A stretch of 64,000 bases of DNA from Panopea generosa (taxonomy: Eukaryota; Mollusca; Bivalvia; Adapedonta; Hiatellidae): positions 18,586,301 to 18,650,300 of the forward strand of contig CM055909.1 of assembly GCA_029582155.1 (NCBI GenBank), read 5' to 3'. Position numbers and translations under genes: made by a program. Shown here piece by piece: positions 43,701 through 50,260 of this stretch. Position 1 is the stretch's first letter, and the number at the start of each line of letters is the position of its first letter. Below the pieces are notes generated by a model. The model saw nothing but the letters and a program-made list of their open reading frames with translations, ran no database searches and was not told the origin of the DNA.

Positions 43701-45331
43701 TAAGAACATCCCCTTTAATTTCCCTCAGTGTATTAATGAATTGGAACCTAAGAGCTAATTTATTGCACAAATTGTTCATATAAAATTAAAAATAAAATAA
43801 CTATTTTAATAACTGTTACTAGATCAAACTCAGGGGTGTAAAAAATATTTTAAAGCTACCTGTAGTTGAAAAAAGTTACTTGCCCGTTGCCCTTACCAAA
43901 ATATTGATTATCTATGTCAAACAATTACTGTCATATGTATTGTTTAAATAATTATTCAAATTAAAACGCTACATATTTATTTGTAATTTAACTATAAATA
44001 CTTCAACTGATTTAAATTGGGCAACCGTTTACATTTTCAAAGTCGCTCAAAATTAAATTTAGTCACCATGGCGAGCGGGTGACTGTAATTTTACACCCCC
44101 ATACTCATTGTTTTTCAGTGTGTATAAATAATATAATGCATACTGCGTTCGATACAATTTTATTATATTTAAAAAAAAACAAAAAAAAACAATAACAATA
44201 CATACCATTAGTGAAGCAATAACTTTTCTAATCTTGTTAAGGACCCCCCTTATCTAACGGTCTTAAGCCACACACTACCACTGCAGTATTCACTTGTGTA
44301 CTTCTGAACACTGGCGGAGGTACAGTCGAAAAGCAACCAAGTCATTAAGGAATAACAAAAAGAGTTGTCAGAAGACAACAAAGCTCACCACCAATGCAAA
44401 GATTGAGATTGGAATCAAACACCAAAACTTAAATGCAACTAAACGCAAAAGTTTAACCTGGGTGTCTACAGCTGACAATGCCAACGCCGCTGCCTGGGTC
44501 ATGGCAAAAGCTCTCCTGGACATTTGTCCCGGGCAAGCTAAAAATGTAACAAAAGTTAAAAGCTTGGTCCGCTCGTCTAAGAAATACACATCTTGAGCGA
44601 AGAAATTTATTTTCTCGCTTTTTTAAAAACAGTCACTAAGAGTCTACAGGAATGGTTTTACTATAACACGTTTGATTACAATCATTTTGTTTTTATCAAA
44701 AAAGTGTGCATTTTGGAAGTTTAATGAGGCTTTAACACAGAGTTTAAAGACAAAATATTATCTTCTAACCTGGCAATATGACCTTGACTTTCAAGCAAGG
44801 AGTCCAATATGTTACACACTGCCTCAGAGCATAATCATGCATGCTTAGGTCAAGTTCCATGCAAATAACTGCAAGCCAATTAGATTCATGAACAAATTGA
44901 ACCAAAACTTTAACGCAGGTGAGACGCGAACGTTGAAACTGGGGCAAGTACAAAAACTCTCCTATTCATAGGATAGTGCAGTTAAAATGGCATTGTGATC
45001 TTATGTTACGAATGCCAGAGCTGTTTTGACCATTAAGACAATTTATAGAACTATTCTTGTATTATTCTATAAATATGTTTGTTAATTTCCTGTAAGTTTT
45101 TGATGAAGATAATAGTATCAACTACAAACAAAAATCTTCATTCAAAAATTCCATAACTATAAATAGATTTATGGCAACATTATTTTTACACAAAGCGAAG
45201 GAAGCAAGCCGCAATACAGAGGAGTCTAAACAACAATGTTGAAGTACTTACGCCTTTTTGATATCTGTATCCGTGGCATCCCGTGCTACGTCGAGGATTT
45301 GATAATAATCCCCCATCTTCCCAGCCTTCAT
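7569..45331 (-). CDS. DNAJB6: DNAJB6-like Hsp40 co-chaperone, five coding exons, 3' end not in window
   Basis: Joined minus-strand model: 45331-45252, 26314-26205, 23103-22912, 20766-20652, 7787-7569. All junctions are GT-AG and the phases match across every intron, giving an uninterrupted frame of about 238 residues from the first Met. Residues ~7-72 form a J domain: DYYQILDV helix, HPD at residues 36-38, then [15 protein letters not shown] Gly/Phe-rich region with [16 protein letters not shown] follows, then Phe/Ser/Gly-rich sequence broken by an Arg-rich patch. This order is typical of the DNAJB6/DNAJB2 group of class II Hsp40s. By family knowledge these stimulate Hsp70 ATPase through HPD and hold back aggregation of misfolded, including polyglutamine, proteins in cytosol and nucleus. 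Not seen: the C-terminal domain, stop codon and 5' UTR exon. Introns are about 18.9, 3.1, 2.1 and 12.9 kb and full of repeats. DNAJB6 versus another member of the group cannot be settled without the C terminus. Confidence 0.85.
7788..8205. other. Acceptor-side part of intron 4
   Basis: It ends on the gene strand with GGCCATTGTAG at the exon 5 acceptor. The pyrimidine tract is weak. No other feature seen. Confidence 0.5.
8206..8470 (-). repeat. SINE family A
   Basis: Starts with GATTGATTGATTGAATATTT (tail) and carries CTAACAGACGATCAGTTAAC. The right end is the tRNA-like head: reverse complement CCTAGGCATGATTAACTCGG and a B box GGGTCGTGAGTTCTAATCC. Confidence 0.8.
8652..8872 (-). repeat. SINE family B, degenerate head
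   Basis: Matches the family body (AACACATTTCAGTTATATAT, AACCAGTTTTACTGGTGGAG). The B box is recognisable in reverse complement (GTTGTAGGTTCGAGTCC); the A box is eroded. Confidence 0.75.
9135..9437 (-). repeat. SINE family C (tRNA-like head)
   Basis: Reverse complement begins CCACAGCGGTGGTCTAGGGG (A box TGGTCTAGGGGTAG) and has GGTCTTGGGTTCGATATTC (B box). The body contains CACAGACACATGGTATGA. Other copies: 9848-10045, 22467-22741 and 60972-61175. Confidence 0.8.
9729..10125 (-). repeat. SINE family B, interrupted by a SINE C
   Basis: Left part 9729-9836 and right part 10057-10125 are one family B copy, with AAATTTCCTC joined to AAATTTAACC across the insertion. The head in reverse complement reads CCAAGTAGTCTAAAGTCC, a decayed A box. 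Confidence 0.75.
9848..10045 (+). mobile_element. 5'-truncated SINE C inserted in SINE B, 11-bp TSD
   Basis: The insert contains CATACCATGTGTCTGCGGCA and ends ACACCATACAACCAGCCAAT. It is flanked by perfect direct repeats CCTCACATAAA at 9837-9847 and 10046-10056. Truncation and the target duplication are marks of LINE-driven retrotransposition. Confidence 0.85.
12300..12540. repeat. Degenerate (ATT)n-rich tract inside the transposon
   Basis: Long runs of TTATTATTATT and TATTATTAATA, with a purer (ATT)n block near 12503-12532. Confidence 0.85.
12862..13036 (-). repeat. tRNA-derived SINE-like segment (family D relative) inside the transposon
   Basis: Reverse complement gives GGTCAGTAGTACAGCGGCTA (A-box-like), GGTCGCGAGTTTGACCC (B-box-like), then a tail with AAGCTCCGAGCTTACTTCAC, also seen near 53400. 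It implies a SINE insertion into the transposon. Confidence 0.5.
14292..16349. other. AT-rich intronic sequence, nothing recognised
   Basis: This is within intron 4 of the DNAJB6-like gene. No array, SINE or exon is apparent. The open frames here are short and lack codon bias. Confidence 0.45.
16350..16600 (-). repeat. SINE family B
   Basis: Body AACACATTTCAGGTTATATG and GGCATATTCAGTTTAATTGG; head in reverse complement TGGACTAGTGGGCTAAGGTA and GCCATAGGTTTGAGTCCTGC. Confidence 0.8.
16601..18360. other. AT-rich intronic sequence, nothing recognised
   Basis: Intron 4 sequence between SINE B and the 19-bp array. No coding or repeat structure seen beyond simple AT-rich tracts near 17640-17900. 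Confidence 0.45.
18361..19800. repeat. Minisatellite, 19-bp unit, ~75 copies in two subfamilies
   Basis: Left part: ATCAACCTGACATTGACCA. Right part (from about 19140): ACCAACCTAATATTGACCA. The middle is degenerate with changed spacing. The shift between subfamilies along the array suggests local expansion from different founder units. Confidence 0.93.
19801..20651. other. Donor-side part of intron 4 with a perfect palindrome
   Basis: The intron starts GTAGGTATT after exon 4. It includes a 26-bp perfect palindrome at 20229-20254 (half site ACGTACTAAACTG). Otherwise AT-rich with no recognised feature. Confidence 0.5.
20652..20766 (-). CDS. DNAJB6: DNAJB6-like exon 4 (Phe/Ser/Gly-rich)
   Basis: The acceptor TTTATTGTAG precedes 20766 and the donor GTAGGT follows 20652. 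Phase 1 in and phase 2 out agree with exons 3 and 5. A second GT four bases downstream (GTATTA) would put TAG in frame, which supports GTAGGT as the donor. The encoded protein is [37 protein letters not shown]. It is low-complexity and rich in Phe, Ser and Gly, as in the middle part of DNAJB6 that mediates oligomerisation and client binding. A 29-bp tandem array starts about 60 bp upstream of the acceptor, in the intron. Confidence 0.85.
20828..21990. repeat. Minisatellite, 29-bp unit, ~40 copies, beside exon 4 acceptor
   Basis: The unit is CTCAATTGTACCCAGCTCAG plus TCCTGATAT, with TCCTAATAT variants. The array begins about 60 bp from the exon 4 acceptor, so it occupies the region where a branch point would be expected. 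Confidence 0.95.
21996..22466. other. Intron 3 spacer with a (GTT)n microsatellite
   Basis: No repeat family recognised except a short GTT run at about 22440-22463. Confidence 0.5.
22467..22741 (-). repeat. SINE family C
   Basis: Reverse complement: TGGTGGCCTAGGCCTAGAAG (A box region), AAAAGGTTTGATCCCCGTCC (B box), body CATACCATGTGTCTGTGGCA. The 3' end is AACAATTTTCCAG-like near 22490. Confidence 0.75.
22912..23103 (-). CDS. DNAJB6: DNAJB6-like exon 3 (end of J domain, Gly/Phe-rich region)
   Basis: The 192-bp exon follows the acceptor CCTATTTTAG and ends at GTATTA. Two bases complete a Ser codon from exon 2, then 63 codons follow, leaving phase 1. The protein runs [17 protein letters not shown], an HHHGNGY linker, an acidic/aromatic stretch ([18 protein letters not shown]), then [20 protein letters not shown]. 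The KKRxIYxKYGKEGL and [16 protein letters not shown] motifs are diagnostic of the DNAJB6/B2/B3/B7/B8 group and separate it from the DNAJB1 type. The Gly/Phe region is the segment that modulates Hsp70 engagement in this family. Confidence 0.92.
23104..23815. other. Acceptor-side part of intron 2
   Basis: Ends on the gene strand with CCTATTTTAG before exon 3. AT-rich. It is the only non-tandem part of intron 2. Confidence 0.5.
23816..24949. repeat. Minisatellite, ~49-bp unit, in intron 2
   Basis: The unit is GATGAAGTACTTGCTGGATG, ACCAAGTACTTACTGAGGAC, TTACTTACT; about 12 regular units and then degenerate ones. On the gene strand each unit carries GTAAGTACTTGG and AGTAAGTCC, so 5' splice-site-like hexamers (GTAAGT) occur repeatedly. 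Confidence 0.93.
24950..26204. repeat. Minisatellite, 59-bp unit, ~21 copies, abutting exon 2 and copying its donor
   Basis: The unit is GACTGATCTAGACCATATAT, TGTGACTGAGGAATAATACT, GTCTGACTAAGGACTTACT. The last unit runs into exon 2. On the gene strand the true junction is CA|GTAAGTCCTTAATCAGACAG and each repeat has CAGTAAGTCCTTAGTCAGAC. The unit thus includes the genuine 5' splice site and first intron bases, multiplied down the intron. Confidence 0.93.
26205..26314 (-). CDS. DNAJB6: DNAJB6-like exon 2 (J-domain core with HPD motif)
   Basis: The 110-bp exon is bounded on the minus strand by TTACAG before 26314 and GTAAGTCC after 26205. Its first base completes the Ala codon begun in exon 1. 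It encodes [17 protein letters not shown], then [19 protein letters not shown], and ends in phase 1. This is helix II, the HPD loop that contacts Hsp70, and helix III of a J domain, and every hallmark residue is intact. The 5' splice site is directly continuous with a 59-bp tandem array that repeats the same donor sequence through the intron (see 24950-26204). Confidence 0.93.
26355..26480. repeat. Diverged relative of the 1255-1440 foldback MITE
   Basis: Shares ATGCTACGGAGTGGCAAAAA, TTATATTTTTGCAAATAATT and AACATGAACACCATCTCTGT with the element at 1255-1440. Only one arm is clear. Confidence 0.5.
26706..26870 (+). repeat. Dispersed repeat family I, plus copy
   Basis: Carries GCCATCCTTAAAAAAAATAT, TTTGCTGTGCTCCGATCC and TCTGTTTCCCCTTGCCCGAC, ending in a T run. 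An inverted, longer relative lies at 29150-29436. Confidence 0.6.
26871..28038. other. AT-rich intron 1 sequence
   Basis: No exon recognised. It lies between the inverted family I copies. Confidence 0.4.
28039..28752. mobile_element. hAT-like non-autonomous element, ~714 bp
   Basis: Left end CAGGGGTCGGGAAAAACTTT and then AAAGCACTCGTC; reverse complement of the right end CAGGGGCCGGCTAAAGCACT then CGTC. CAGGGG ends suggest hAT. The 8-bp flanks TTTCACAA and GTCACAGA resemble each other only with a one-base shift. No transposase was found inside. Confidence 0.55.
29150..29436 (-). repeat. Dispersed repeat family I, minus copy
   Basis: Reverse complement contains GCCGTCCTTAAAAAATAAAT, TGCTTGCTGTGCTCGTACC and TGTTTGTTTCCCCTTGCGTG, matching 26706-26870. 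Confidence 0.6.
29437..29984. other. Intron 1 spacer, nothing recognised
   Basis: AT-rich, leads into the 75-bp array. Confidence 0.4.
29985..32380. repeat. Minisatellite, 75-bp unit, ~32 copies
   Basis: The unit is CTCATAGCAGTGCTAAACAC, CTGTGTAACAGCCCCCTCCT, TCATCAGCTGAATCTTTCTC, CATGGAAGAAAGCAG. At the left end the variant CACCAGCCATATACTTCCCC replaces part of the unit. As 75 = 25 codons, frames of 113-127 codons stay open on the minus strand; they are repeat artefacts. Confidence 0.96.
32430..32540. repeat. Short tandem repeat, ~26-bp unit, about 4 copies
   Basis: Unit AGAGACCAGTCTAATATT plus TAATAT. Confidence 0.8.
32890..38960. repeat. Large satellite-like array, 49-bp unit, ~118 copies, higher-order structure
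   Basis: The unit is AGAACATTTAAATTTACTGT, TTAATATAGACTGTGCCCTT, GACTGTTTT. Variant units recur in fixed order. A ten-unit block recurs at 490 bp (33061 and 33551). A forty-unit block recurs at about 1959 bp (GCCCCTACC variant at 34132 and 36091). The TTTATATCAT variant recurs at 34541, 36500, 37332 and 38164, showing a 17-unit (832-bp) period on the right. A MITE at 38681-38930 interrupts the last unit. Confidence 0.96.
38681..38930. mobile_element. 250-bp MITE with TTAA target duplication inside the 49-bp array
   Basis: TTAA flanks both sides (38677-38680, 38931-38934). Deleting the element and one TTAA restores the array unit CTGTTTAATATAG exactly. Ends AGATGCATCTCC and reverse complement AGAGGCCGCATCTATA are imperfect inverted repeats. 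TTAA duplication is the mark of piggyBac-type transposition. Confidence 0.85.
38961..39423. other. Intron 1 spacer, nothing recognised
   Basis: AT-rich, no repeat family or exon seen. Confidence 0.4.
39424..39720 (+). repeat. SINE family A, full length
   Basis: tRNA-like head GGGCCAGATTAGCCCAGTTG (A box) and GTTGTGAGTTCGAATCCCTG (B box). The body has AGTGGTTAGGTTAACTGATC and the tail is AATCAATCTATCAATCTAT. The head resembles a tRNA but lacks a foldable 3' acceptor arm, so it is not called as a tRNA gene. Confidence 0.85.
39721..40104. other. Intron 1 spacer, nothing recognised
   Basis: No recognisable element. Confidence 0.4.
40105..40266 (-). repeat. SINE family D
   Basis: Reverse complement: GCGTGGTCCAGTGGTAGAGC (A box), GTCGGGGGTTTGATCCTCCC (B box), then GGTGTCCTTGGATAAGACAC in the body. 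Related segments lie at 45610-45740 and 53690-53852. Confidence 0.8.
40745..41432. repeat. Minisatellite, 34-bp unit, ~20 copies
   Basis: Unit TTTGACCAGAGGGTCAATAG, TAGCACACTGTATA. The core TTGACCAGAGGGTCAA is itself a near-palindrome. Confidence 0.93.
41433..42027. other. Intron 1 spacer, nothing recognised
   Basis: No exon or repeat seen. Confidence 0.4.
42028..42195. mobile_element. 168-bp MITE, TA target duplication (family J)
   Basis: Ends CAGTCAAACCTGTGTAAGTG and reverse complement CAGTCCAACCTGTCTTAAGC are inverted repeats, flanked by TA at 42026-42027 and 42196-42197. Tc1/mariner-type MITE by its TA target. A second copy at 51072-51492 carries a nested element. Confidence 0.85.
42612..43292. 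repeat. Minisatellite, 18-bp unit with 17-bp variants, ~38 copies
   Basis: Unit GTATAAGCATACACCCTT; the variant GTATAGCATACACCCTT lacks one A. The mix of 17 and 18 bp lets three overlapping minus-strand frames of 235-252 codons stay open ([12 protein letters not shown] and similar). These are not genes. Confidence 0.96.
43293..43830. other. Intron 1 spacer
   Basis: No repeat family recognised. An 87-codon minus-strand frame (43516-43779) has no recognisable motif. Confidence 0.4.
43831..44102. mobile_element. ~270-bp MITE with CAGGGGTG-type ends
   Basis: Left end CAGGGGTGTAAAAAATATTT and reverse complement of right end ATGGGGGTGTAAAATTACAG. ACTCA occurs at both borders, partly overlapping the element, so the exact target duplication is unclear. 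Confidence 0.6.
44360..44546 (+). repeat. Dispersed repeat family E, diverged copy
   Basis: Starts AGAGTTGTCAGAAGACAACA and has AAAGTTTAACCTGGGTGTCT and GGCAAGCTAAAAATG, matching 702-985 with an internal deletion. Confidence 0.65.
44547..45251. other. Donor-side part of intron 1
   Basis: Starts on the gene strand with GTAAGTACTTC after exon 1. No other feature recognised. Confidence 0.5.
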
Positions 45332-45342
45332 AGAGGCAGCTT
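45252..45342 (-). CDS. DNAJB6: DNAJB6-like exon 1 (first coding exon, start of J domain)
   Basis: Read on the minus strand, a pyrimidine-rich acceptor (TTTTCTATTTCAG) precedes 45342 and a strong donor (GTAAGTAC) follows 45252. The exon encodes [18 protein letters not shown], then ATDTDIKKA, ending in phase 2. There are two possible starts: Met at 45331 and Met at 45316. The second is preferred. Its context has A at -3 and G at +4, and MGDYY lines up with the usual start of the family (M-x-D-Y-Y). The frame stays open upstream to the acceptor, so a coding upstream exon is not excluded, but a 5' UTR exon is more likely. The encoded part is helix I and the start of helix II of the J domain. Confidence 0.85.
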
Positions 45343-45509
45343 CTGAAATAGAAAATCAAGAAATGTTGTTCAGACTTTCTGATCATGAAATGGAGACTTT
45401 ATTTTATTTATATTTGACAAAAGCACTAATGATAATTATAAATGGGGAGGTGATATAGTTGATGATGGTGATGATATTCATAATATTGATTATTGTGCGT
45501 TGACACTGG

Positions 45510-45530
45510 TGATGATGATGATGATGATTA
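45510..45530. repeat. (GAT)n microsatellite
   Basis: Seven GAT triplets upstream of exon 1 on the gene strand. Confidence 0.85.
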
Positions 45531-45609
45531 TGATGTTGGCATCAGAAATAATTATATGGAAGATAACAATGTGGAGTAATGACAACAAATTGACAAGATT
45601 CTTGTGGAT

Positions 45610-45740
45610 CGTTCGCCATGTCTATGTGCGGTGTCCTTGATCAAGACACTTTTTCCACATATGCTTAGTACTGGTTCTACCCAGGAAGATTTTGAGCGTG
45701 GTATGTTTAAGTTGTAATAATCAAAGTAAAATAATTAAAT
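45610..45740 (+). repeat. SINE family D, 5'-truncated
   Basis: Contains GCGGTGTCCTTGATCAAGAC, AGTACTGGTTCTACCCAGGA; no tRNA-like head. Confidence 0.6.
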
Positions 45741-46310
45741 ATAAACTAAAATTAACGAATGAGAGTTAATTATTTTGAGGTATAAAACAATGACAACATG
45801 ACGATGTGTTTTGTGAAGATTCACCAGATGTAAATATTACAACCGTATTTTACTTCCTCTGACTCAACCAATAATACAGATATGTATATAATTACCCATA
45901 ATGCAACATTTCTAACTTGGAGATATATTGACGATCCATATTATCATCTGTTAATACGGCAGGTATTTCGTAAATGCACTAAATCTTGTGTGTAAGAATT
46001 CCTGGTATTTTCAGGAATACGAGTCTGCCAGCTCCAACGATTGGGATTATTGCAATAAAACTCACATAAACACACTTTTATACTTGCAGTTTTTAAAAAA
46101 ACATAAACAAAACTTGTGGCAATTACTTGTTTTTATCTTGCAGTTATGTAATACATGAAACATGTAGAAAATATCATCTCCAGTAAAACAGGTGTTACCA
46201 TGTACGATTACAGACATTTGCTGTATTTCATGTCTAAAACTGAAAATAATATTTCTTTTATGATAAAATACAAAGTATATGTCAGGATTTAGAAGTGAGA
46301 ACACCAAAAT
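45741..46310. other. Spacer upstream of exon 1, nothing recognised
   Basis: AT-rich. I saw no 5' UTR exon or core promoter here. Confidence 0.4.
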
Positions 46311-46866
46311 GAGAGTCTGAGGTTTGGAGTTTGGAGTATTTGGAGTCTAGAGTCTGGGGATTGGGTCTGGAATCTGGGGATTGAAGTTTGAGTCTTGGTA
46401 TTGGAGCCAGGGGTCTGGAATCTGGGAATTAGAGCCTGTGGTCTGGAATCTGGGGATTGAAGTTTGAGTCTTGGTATTGGAGCCAGGGGTCTGGAATCTG
46501 GTAATTTGTGCCTGTGGTCTGGAATCTGTGTATTGGAGCCTGGGGTCTGGAATCTGGGGATGGAAGTTGGGAGTCTTGGTATTGGAGCCAGAGGTCTGGA
46601 TTCTGGGAATTGGAGCCTGTGGTCTGGAATCTGGGGATTGGAGACAGGGGTCTGGAATCTGGGGATTGAAGTTGGGAGTCTTGGTATTGTAGCCAAAGGT
46701 CTGGAATCTGGGGATTGGAGCCTATGGTCAGGAATCTGTGTATTGGAGCCTCAGGTCTGGAATCTGGGGATTGGAGCCTCAGGTCTGGAATCTGGGGATT
46801 GGAGCCTGGGGTCTGGAGTCATGGGATTGGAGCCTTAGGTCTGGATTCTGTGGCCTGGAGACAAAA
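46311..46866. repeat. Minisatellite, 28-bp unit, ~20 copies
   Basis: Unit GGAGCCTGGGGTCTGGAATC, TGGGGATT. Units alternate with GAAGTTTGAGTCTTGGTATT in groups. Strong G-rich strand asymmetry gives repeat-derived open frames on both strands. Confidence 0.93.
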
Positions 46867-48084
46867 CCATTGATTTATTAATTGCAGTGACTGAAATACT
46901 GTTGATAGTGATATCATTAGCTAGACCCAATACATTTTTCTCTTACACAATGCTGAAGCCAGCACTCCCAGCCAGTAAGAATTCTAAGGTGCTACACCAA
47001 ACCACAAAACTAGCAAATTCATGTAGAAAATATCCATTTCTATGATTCATGTTCACTTTGATATCTCAATTTAGACAGTATTTCAAACAAGTCTTAAAAT
47101 ATCATATCAAAGGCGTGTTATTTTTGTAAAGCCTGCTGTTGTATAACATCTCAAAAATTTATTCAGAAAGAGTCTTGCAAGTTTGCCAGCAGTTCCGAAA
47201 TATAAGTTTTTTTCATTGCTATGTATTTTTATTTAAAATTATTATCATAAATCCAATTTAAAATATCAGAATTTAAATGTTGGTTACTGTTGATCACAAT
47301 CAAATTCTAATTCAAAGTTTTGGTCCAAATTTGAAGTAAAAGAACAAAGAACCACAACTCAATCAATAACATTGGATTGGAACATCAAGGTCACAGGTTC
47401 ATTTTCAGACCATGTCCCTGCTGTACAGCAAGTTTAATTTGATTCGGGTTAAAACTTTGGAAGAAGTTGTGTCTGCAAGGTTGTTGGTCTATTATATGAC
47501 CGATGGACAGATGCTATTTCAATATCCACAAATTTTCTTCGAAAAGCCTTGTGAAAAACTCCTTAAATATATTGCATAACATATTCAACAGCTTCCTCTT
47601 TTATTATCAAACTGTTCTTGTCATTATTTTTCTACTTATGTTTGCAGAATAGTACAGGACTTACACAACTATTATCTCCCTCGTATACTCCAGACCTACA
47701 GGTGAAGGAGGTAGAAGTCAAACTTAAGTTTTCTTTCTCCTTTTTTTCAGGGTTTTGTATTGCAGTGATTTATTTTTTCCCTACCATGTGTTGATTGGTC
47801 ACTTTCAGTATTTTAGAAATCACCACTGAAAATCTGATGCTGATACCAGATTTCTAGGCAATTCTATGTCATTTTAGAATTGATGCTTCAAACCCTTTTG
47901 TGGGCGAATAGTTGGCATATTATTGCTCTGGAAATTAATAGGTATCACAAAACCATTGAATCTGAAAAACAACACCTAGTCAATGCATGATTTTATTTCT
48001 TTATAATTGCAGATCTTGAACCAGTGAAAAATTTGAGCTGAACATACTGCAGATTTTTTTTTTCACTCTGTTTTTTTACATAAA
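46867..48084. other. No gene or repeat recognised
   Basis: Unique-looking AT-rich sequence, possibly the 5' intron or upstream flank of the DNAJB6-like gene. Confidence 0.4.
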
Positions 48085-48255
48085 TGTTACACTGGATCCC
48101 TTTGGGAAACACAAAAGTGGTGTAAGACGTGTAGACATATGTTACAGTGGATCCCTATGGGATACATAATAGTGTTGTGAGACGTGTAGACATGTTTCAG
48201 TGGATCCCTATGGGAAACATAATAGTGGTGTGAGACTTGTAGACATATGTTTCAG
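48085..48255. repeat. Short tandem repeat, ~55-58-bp unit, 3 copies
   Basis: Unit contains CAGTGGATCCCTATGGGAAA and GTGTGAGACGTGTAGACAT. Confidence 0.8.
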
Positions 48256-48675
48256 GAAACAATAAGAAAATATCTGTGAACACTAAGTGGAGACTACCTC
48301 ACTCCAATTTGCTATCAATACATAAAATATTAGCATTCAAACGAATCAGTTTTTGGCATTCTTCTGTTGTTACTTGGACCAGCAAATCTGTATTAAGTAT
48401 GATAAAGTATTCAGGAATTTGGCAATTATTGAAGCAGGAACTTCCTGAAAACTTTCAGGACCTGTTTCTGTTTGAGATATTTCACTCTTATCCCAACCTA
48501 TAAACACACTAGCTGATATTAGTTAAGGTTTTAGATGAAATGTAAACCAGGGAAGTTAACTGTGTGATCGGTCATTCACATCTATTTTTCTTAACAGAGA
48601 CTTGGAGTAATCATTCAGCTCAAATGAATCAGGATGTTTCCAGGGTAAAATAAACATTATAGATTGCCAATTTAA

Positions 48676-49144
48676 AGGGATTATATTGGCAAGTAACACA
48701 AACAACATGTTAATCCAGACTTTTCCAGTATGCAGTGTGCACAAAATAATGCTTATGTATTGATGTATAACTTATATTTACTTGAAAGTTATCAAATTAA
48801 CAGTAATTGAATATTGGCCAAAACTTTAATATGTCCCGCAATAAAGTATTGCGCAATGTTTACATTAAACTCCGTAAACTTCCCGAACAAAGCCTCGAAA
48901 ACGAGATCAGGAATGAGTCTTCATGATATTATCTATGATTGATCAGAAACCCGAAAGCAGTTTGTTGAAAATGGCAAAAGTAAACAAAAACAAAAACGTG
49001 GCTTCAGAAACCCGATGTTTGTAATAAGGTGGTTATGCAATCAGACACCATAGAAACGTATATCTCAAAGTTATAAGTGTATCTTCATGCTGGGCATGTG
49101 TATATAGGTCAGGGAGTTGATGGAAATATGCCAATATAATCCCT
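48676..49144. mobile_element. 469-bp MITE with perfect 16-bp inverted ends, TTAA-like target
   Basis: Left end AGGGATTATATTGGCA is exactly repeated, inverted, at the right end (TGCCAATATAATCCCT). Flanks are TTAA (48672-48675) and TTTA (49145-49148), a decayed TTAA duplication. No coding frame. Confidence 0.75.
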
Positions 49145-49151
49145 TTTATTG

Positions 49152-49534
49152 AAGAATCAATGTGCATTATGACAGGGCAATCAACGTAAATTTATATTGC
49201 TCTGCCAAAAGTCTTATCAAACATTTTTTTGAATGGGGTTTAATGCTATTTTAAACACATTTCAGGTAATATCTGGTTTTATTGGTGGAGGAAGACTTCA
49301 GAATGAATCTGAGAAGAACCATCGTCCTTCTGCAAGTAACTTGCAAACTTTCTCAAATAAAGTTTTTTGGAGTGAGGGGGGCTCGAGCAGTGAGAAGTGA
49401 TCTTGAGATGGTGTCTTACACCACTCGGGTGTGGAGGACCCCAATGTAAATTGATAATTTAATTAATTAGTCACTGTGCATTAGAGCAATACACCAGCTA
49501 TATGTATATCACTTTGCCAAAAGTCTTATCAAAC
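49152..49534. repeat. Direct repeat pair flanking a SINE B
   Basis: 49152-49222 and 49471-49534 share TGTGCATTA and TGCCAAAAGTCTTATCAAAC, one on each side of the SINE at 49223-49442. Too long and diverged to be a target duplication. Confidence 0.5.
49223..49442 (-). repeat. SINE family B
   Basis: Body AACACATTTCAGGTAATATC and TTTTATTGGTGGAGGAAGAC. The B box has been lost by a short deletion; the A-box side is CGAGTGGTGTAAGACACCAT in reverse complement. Confidence 0.75.
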
Positions 49535-49680
49535 ACGTTTTGCTATATGTCAAAAGTCTATCAAATATGTTACTGTTAACATAAAATGTTGTTTTTTTTC
49601 CTCCAGCAAAAAAAGGTTTCTGTAACACAACTCAAAAGTTAAGTATTTGCAAAATTTCAAAAATATTGTGATCAGAATAA

Positions 49681-49957
49681 AACAAGAGGCCCAAGAGGAC
49701 CTGAAGCGCTCGACTGGAAGCCAATGGACAGATGAACATATCAGAGGAAATGTTTTTTGTAAGTTCATCTTCAACAAATCTTTTAGGAGACCACCATGCA
49801 ATGCTACAAGTAAAATATCTACGGTCAAGGCCTTGAACTTTCAGAGAAAATGTTTTTTAAAGTTTCGCTTAATACATGCTTATAAACCCTGTTGCGGCGG
49901 CATTTGTGGTCAACTCAAGCTGGTTCAAGAACTGGTCCATGATCTTGCGGATACATA
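49681..49957 (+). repeat. Dispersed repeat family F
   Basis: Starts AACAAGAGGCCCAAGAGGAC and carries CCATGCAATGCTACAAGTAA, GCCTTGAACTTTCAGAGAAA and CAAGCTGGTTCAAGAACTGG. A degenerate second copy is at 50035-50260. Confidence 0.7.
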
Positions 49958-50034
49958 ACTGCTGTTATTGATTCAATGAAAAATGGAGGTGTTATATCCA
50001 CAACATTTTCCCTATATGGCTTTATGTAAAACAG

Positions 50035-50260
50035 TGACCTCTTTGGAGCCCCTAATTAACCCAAAGGACCTGACCTTGACAAATCTTTAAGGTGACCTCC
50101 ATGCAATGATACCTGTAAAATGTCTAAGATTTCGGCCTTGAACTTTCAGTGAAAATGTTTTTAAAGTTTTGCTTAAAATGTGATTATGACGGTGGCATTT
50201 GTGGTTGAATCACGCTGGTTCAAGAACTTGTCTGGCATGGAATTCCCTGCTCTTTCATTG
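50035..50260 (+). repeat. Dispersed repeat family F, degenerate copy
   Basis: Shares CCATGCAATGATACCTGTAA, GGCCTTGAACTTTCAGTGAA and CACGCTGGTTCAAGAACTTG with 49681-49957, in the same orientation. Confidence 0.7.
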
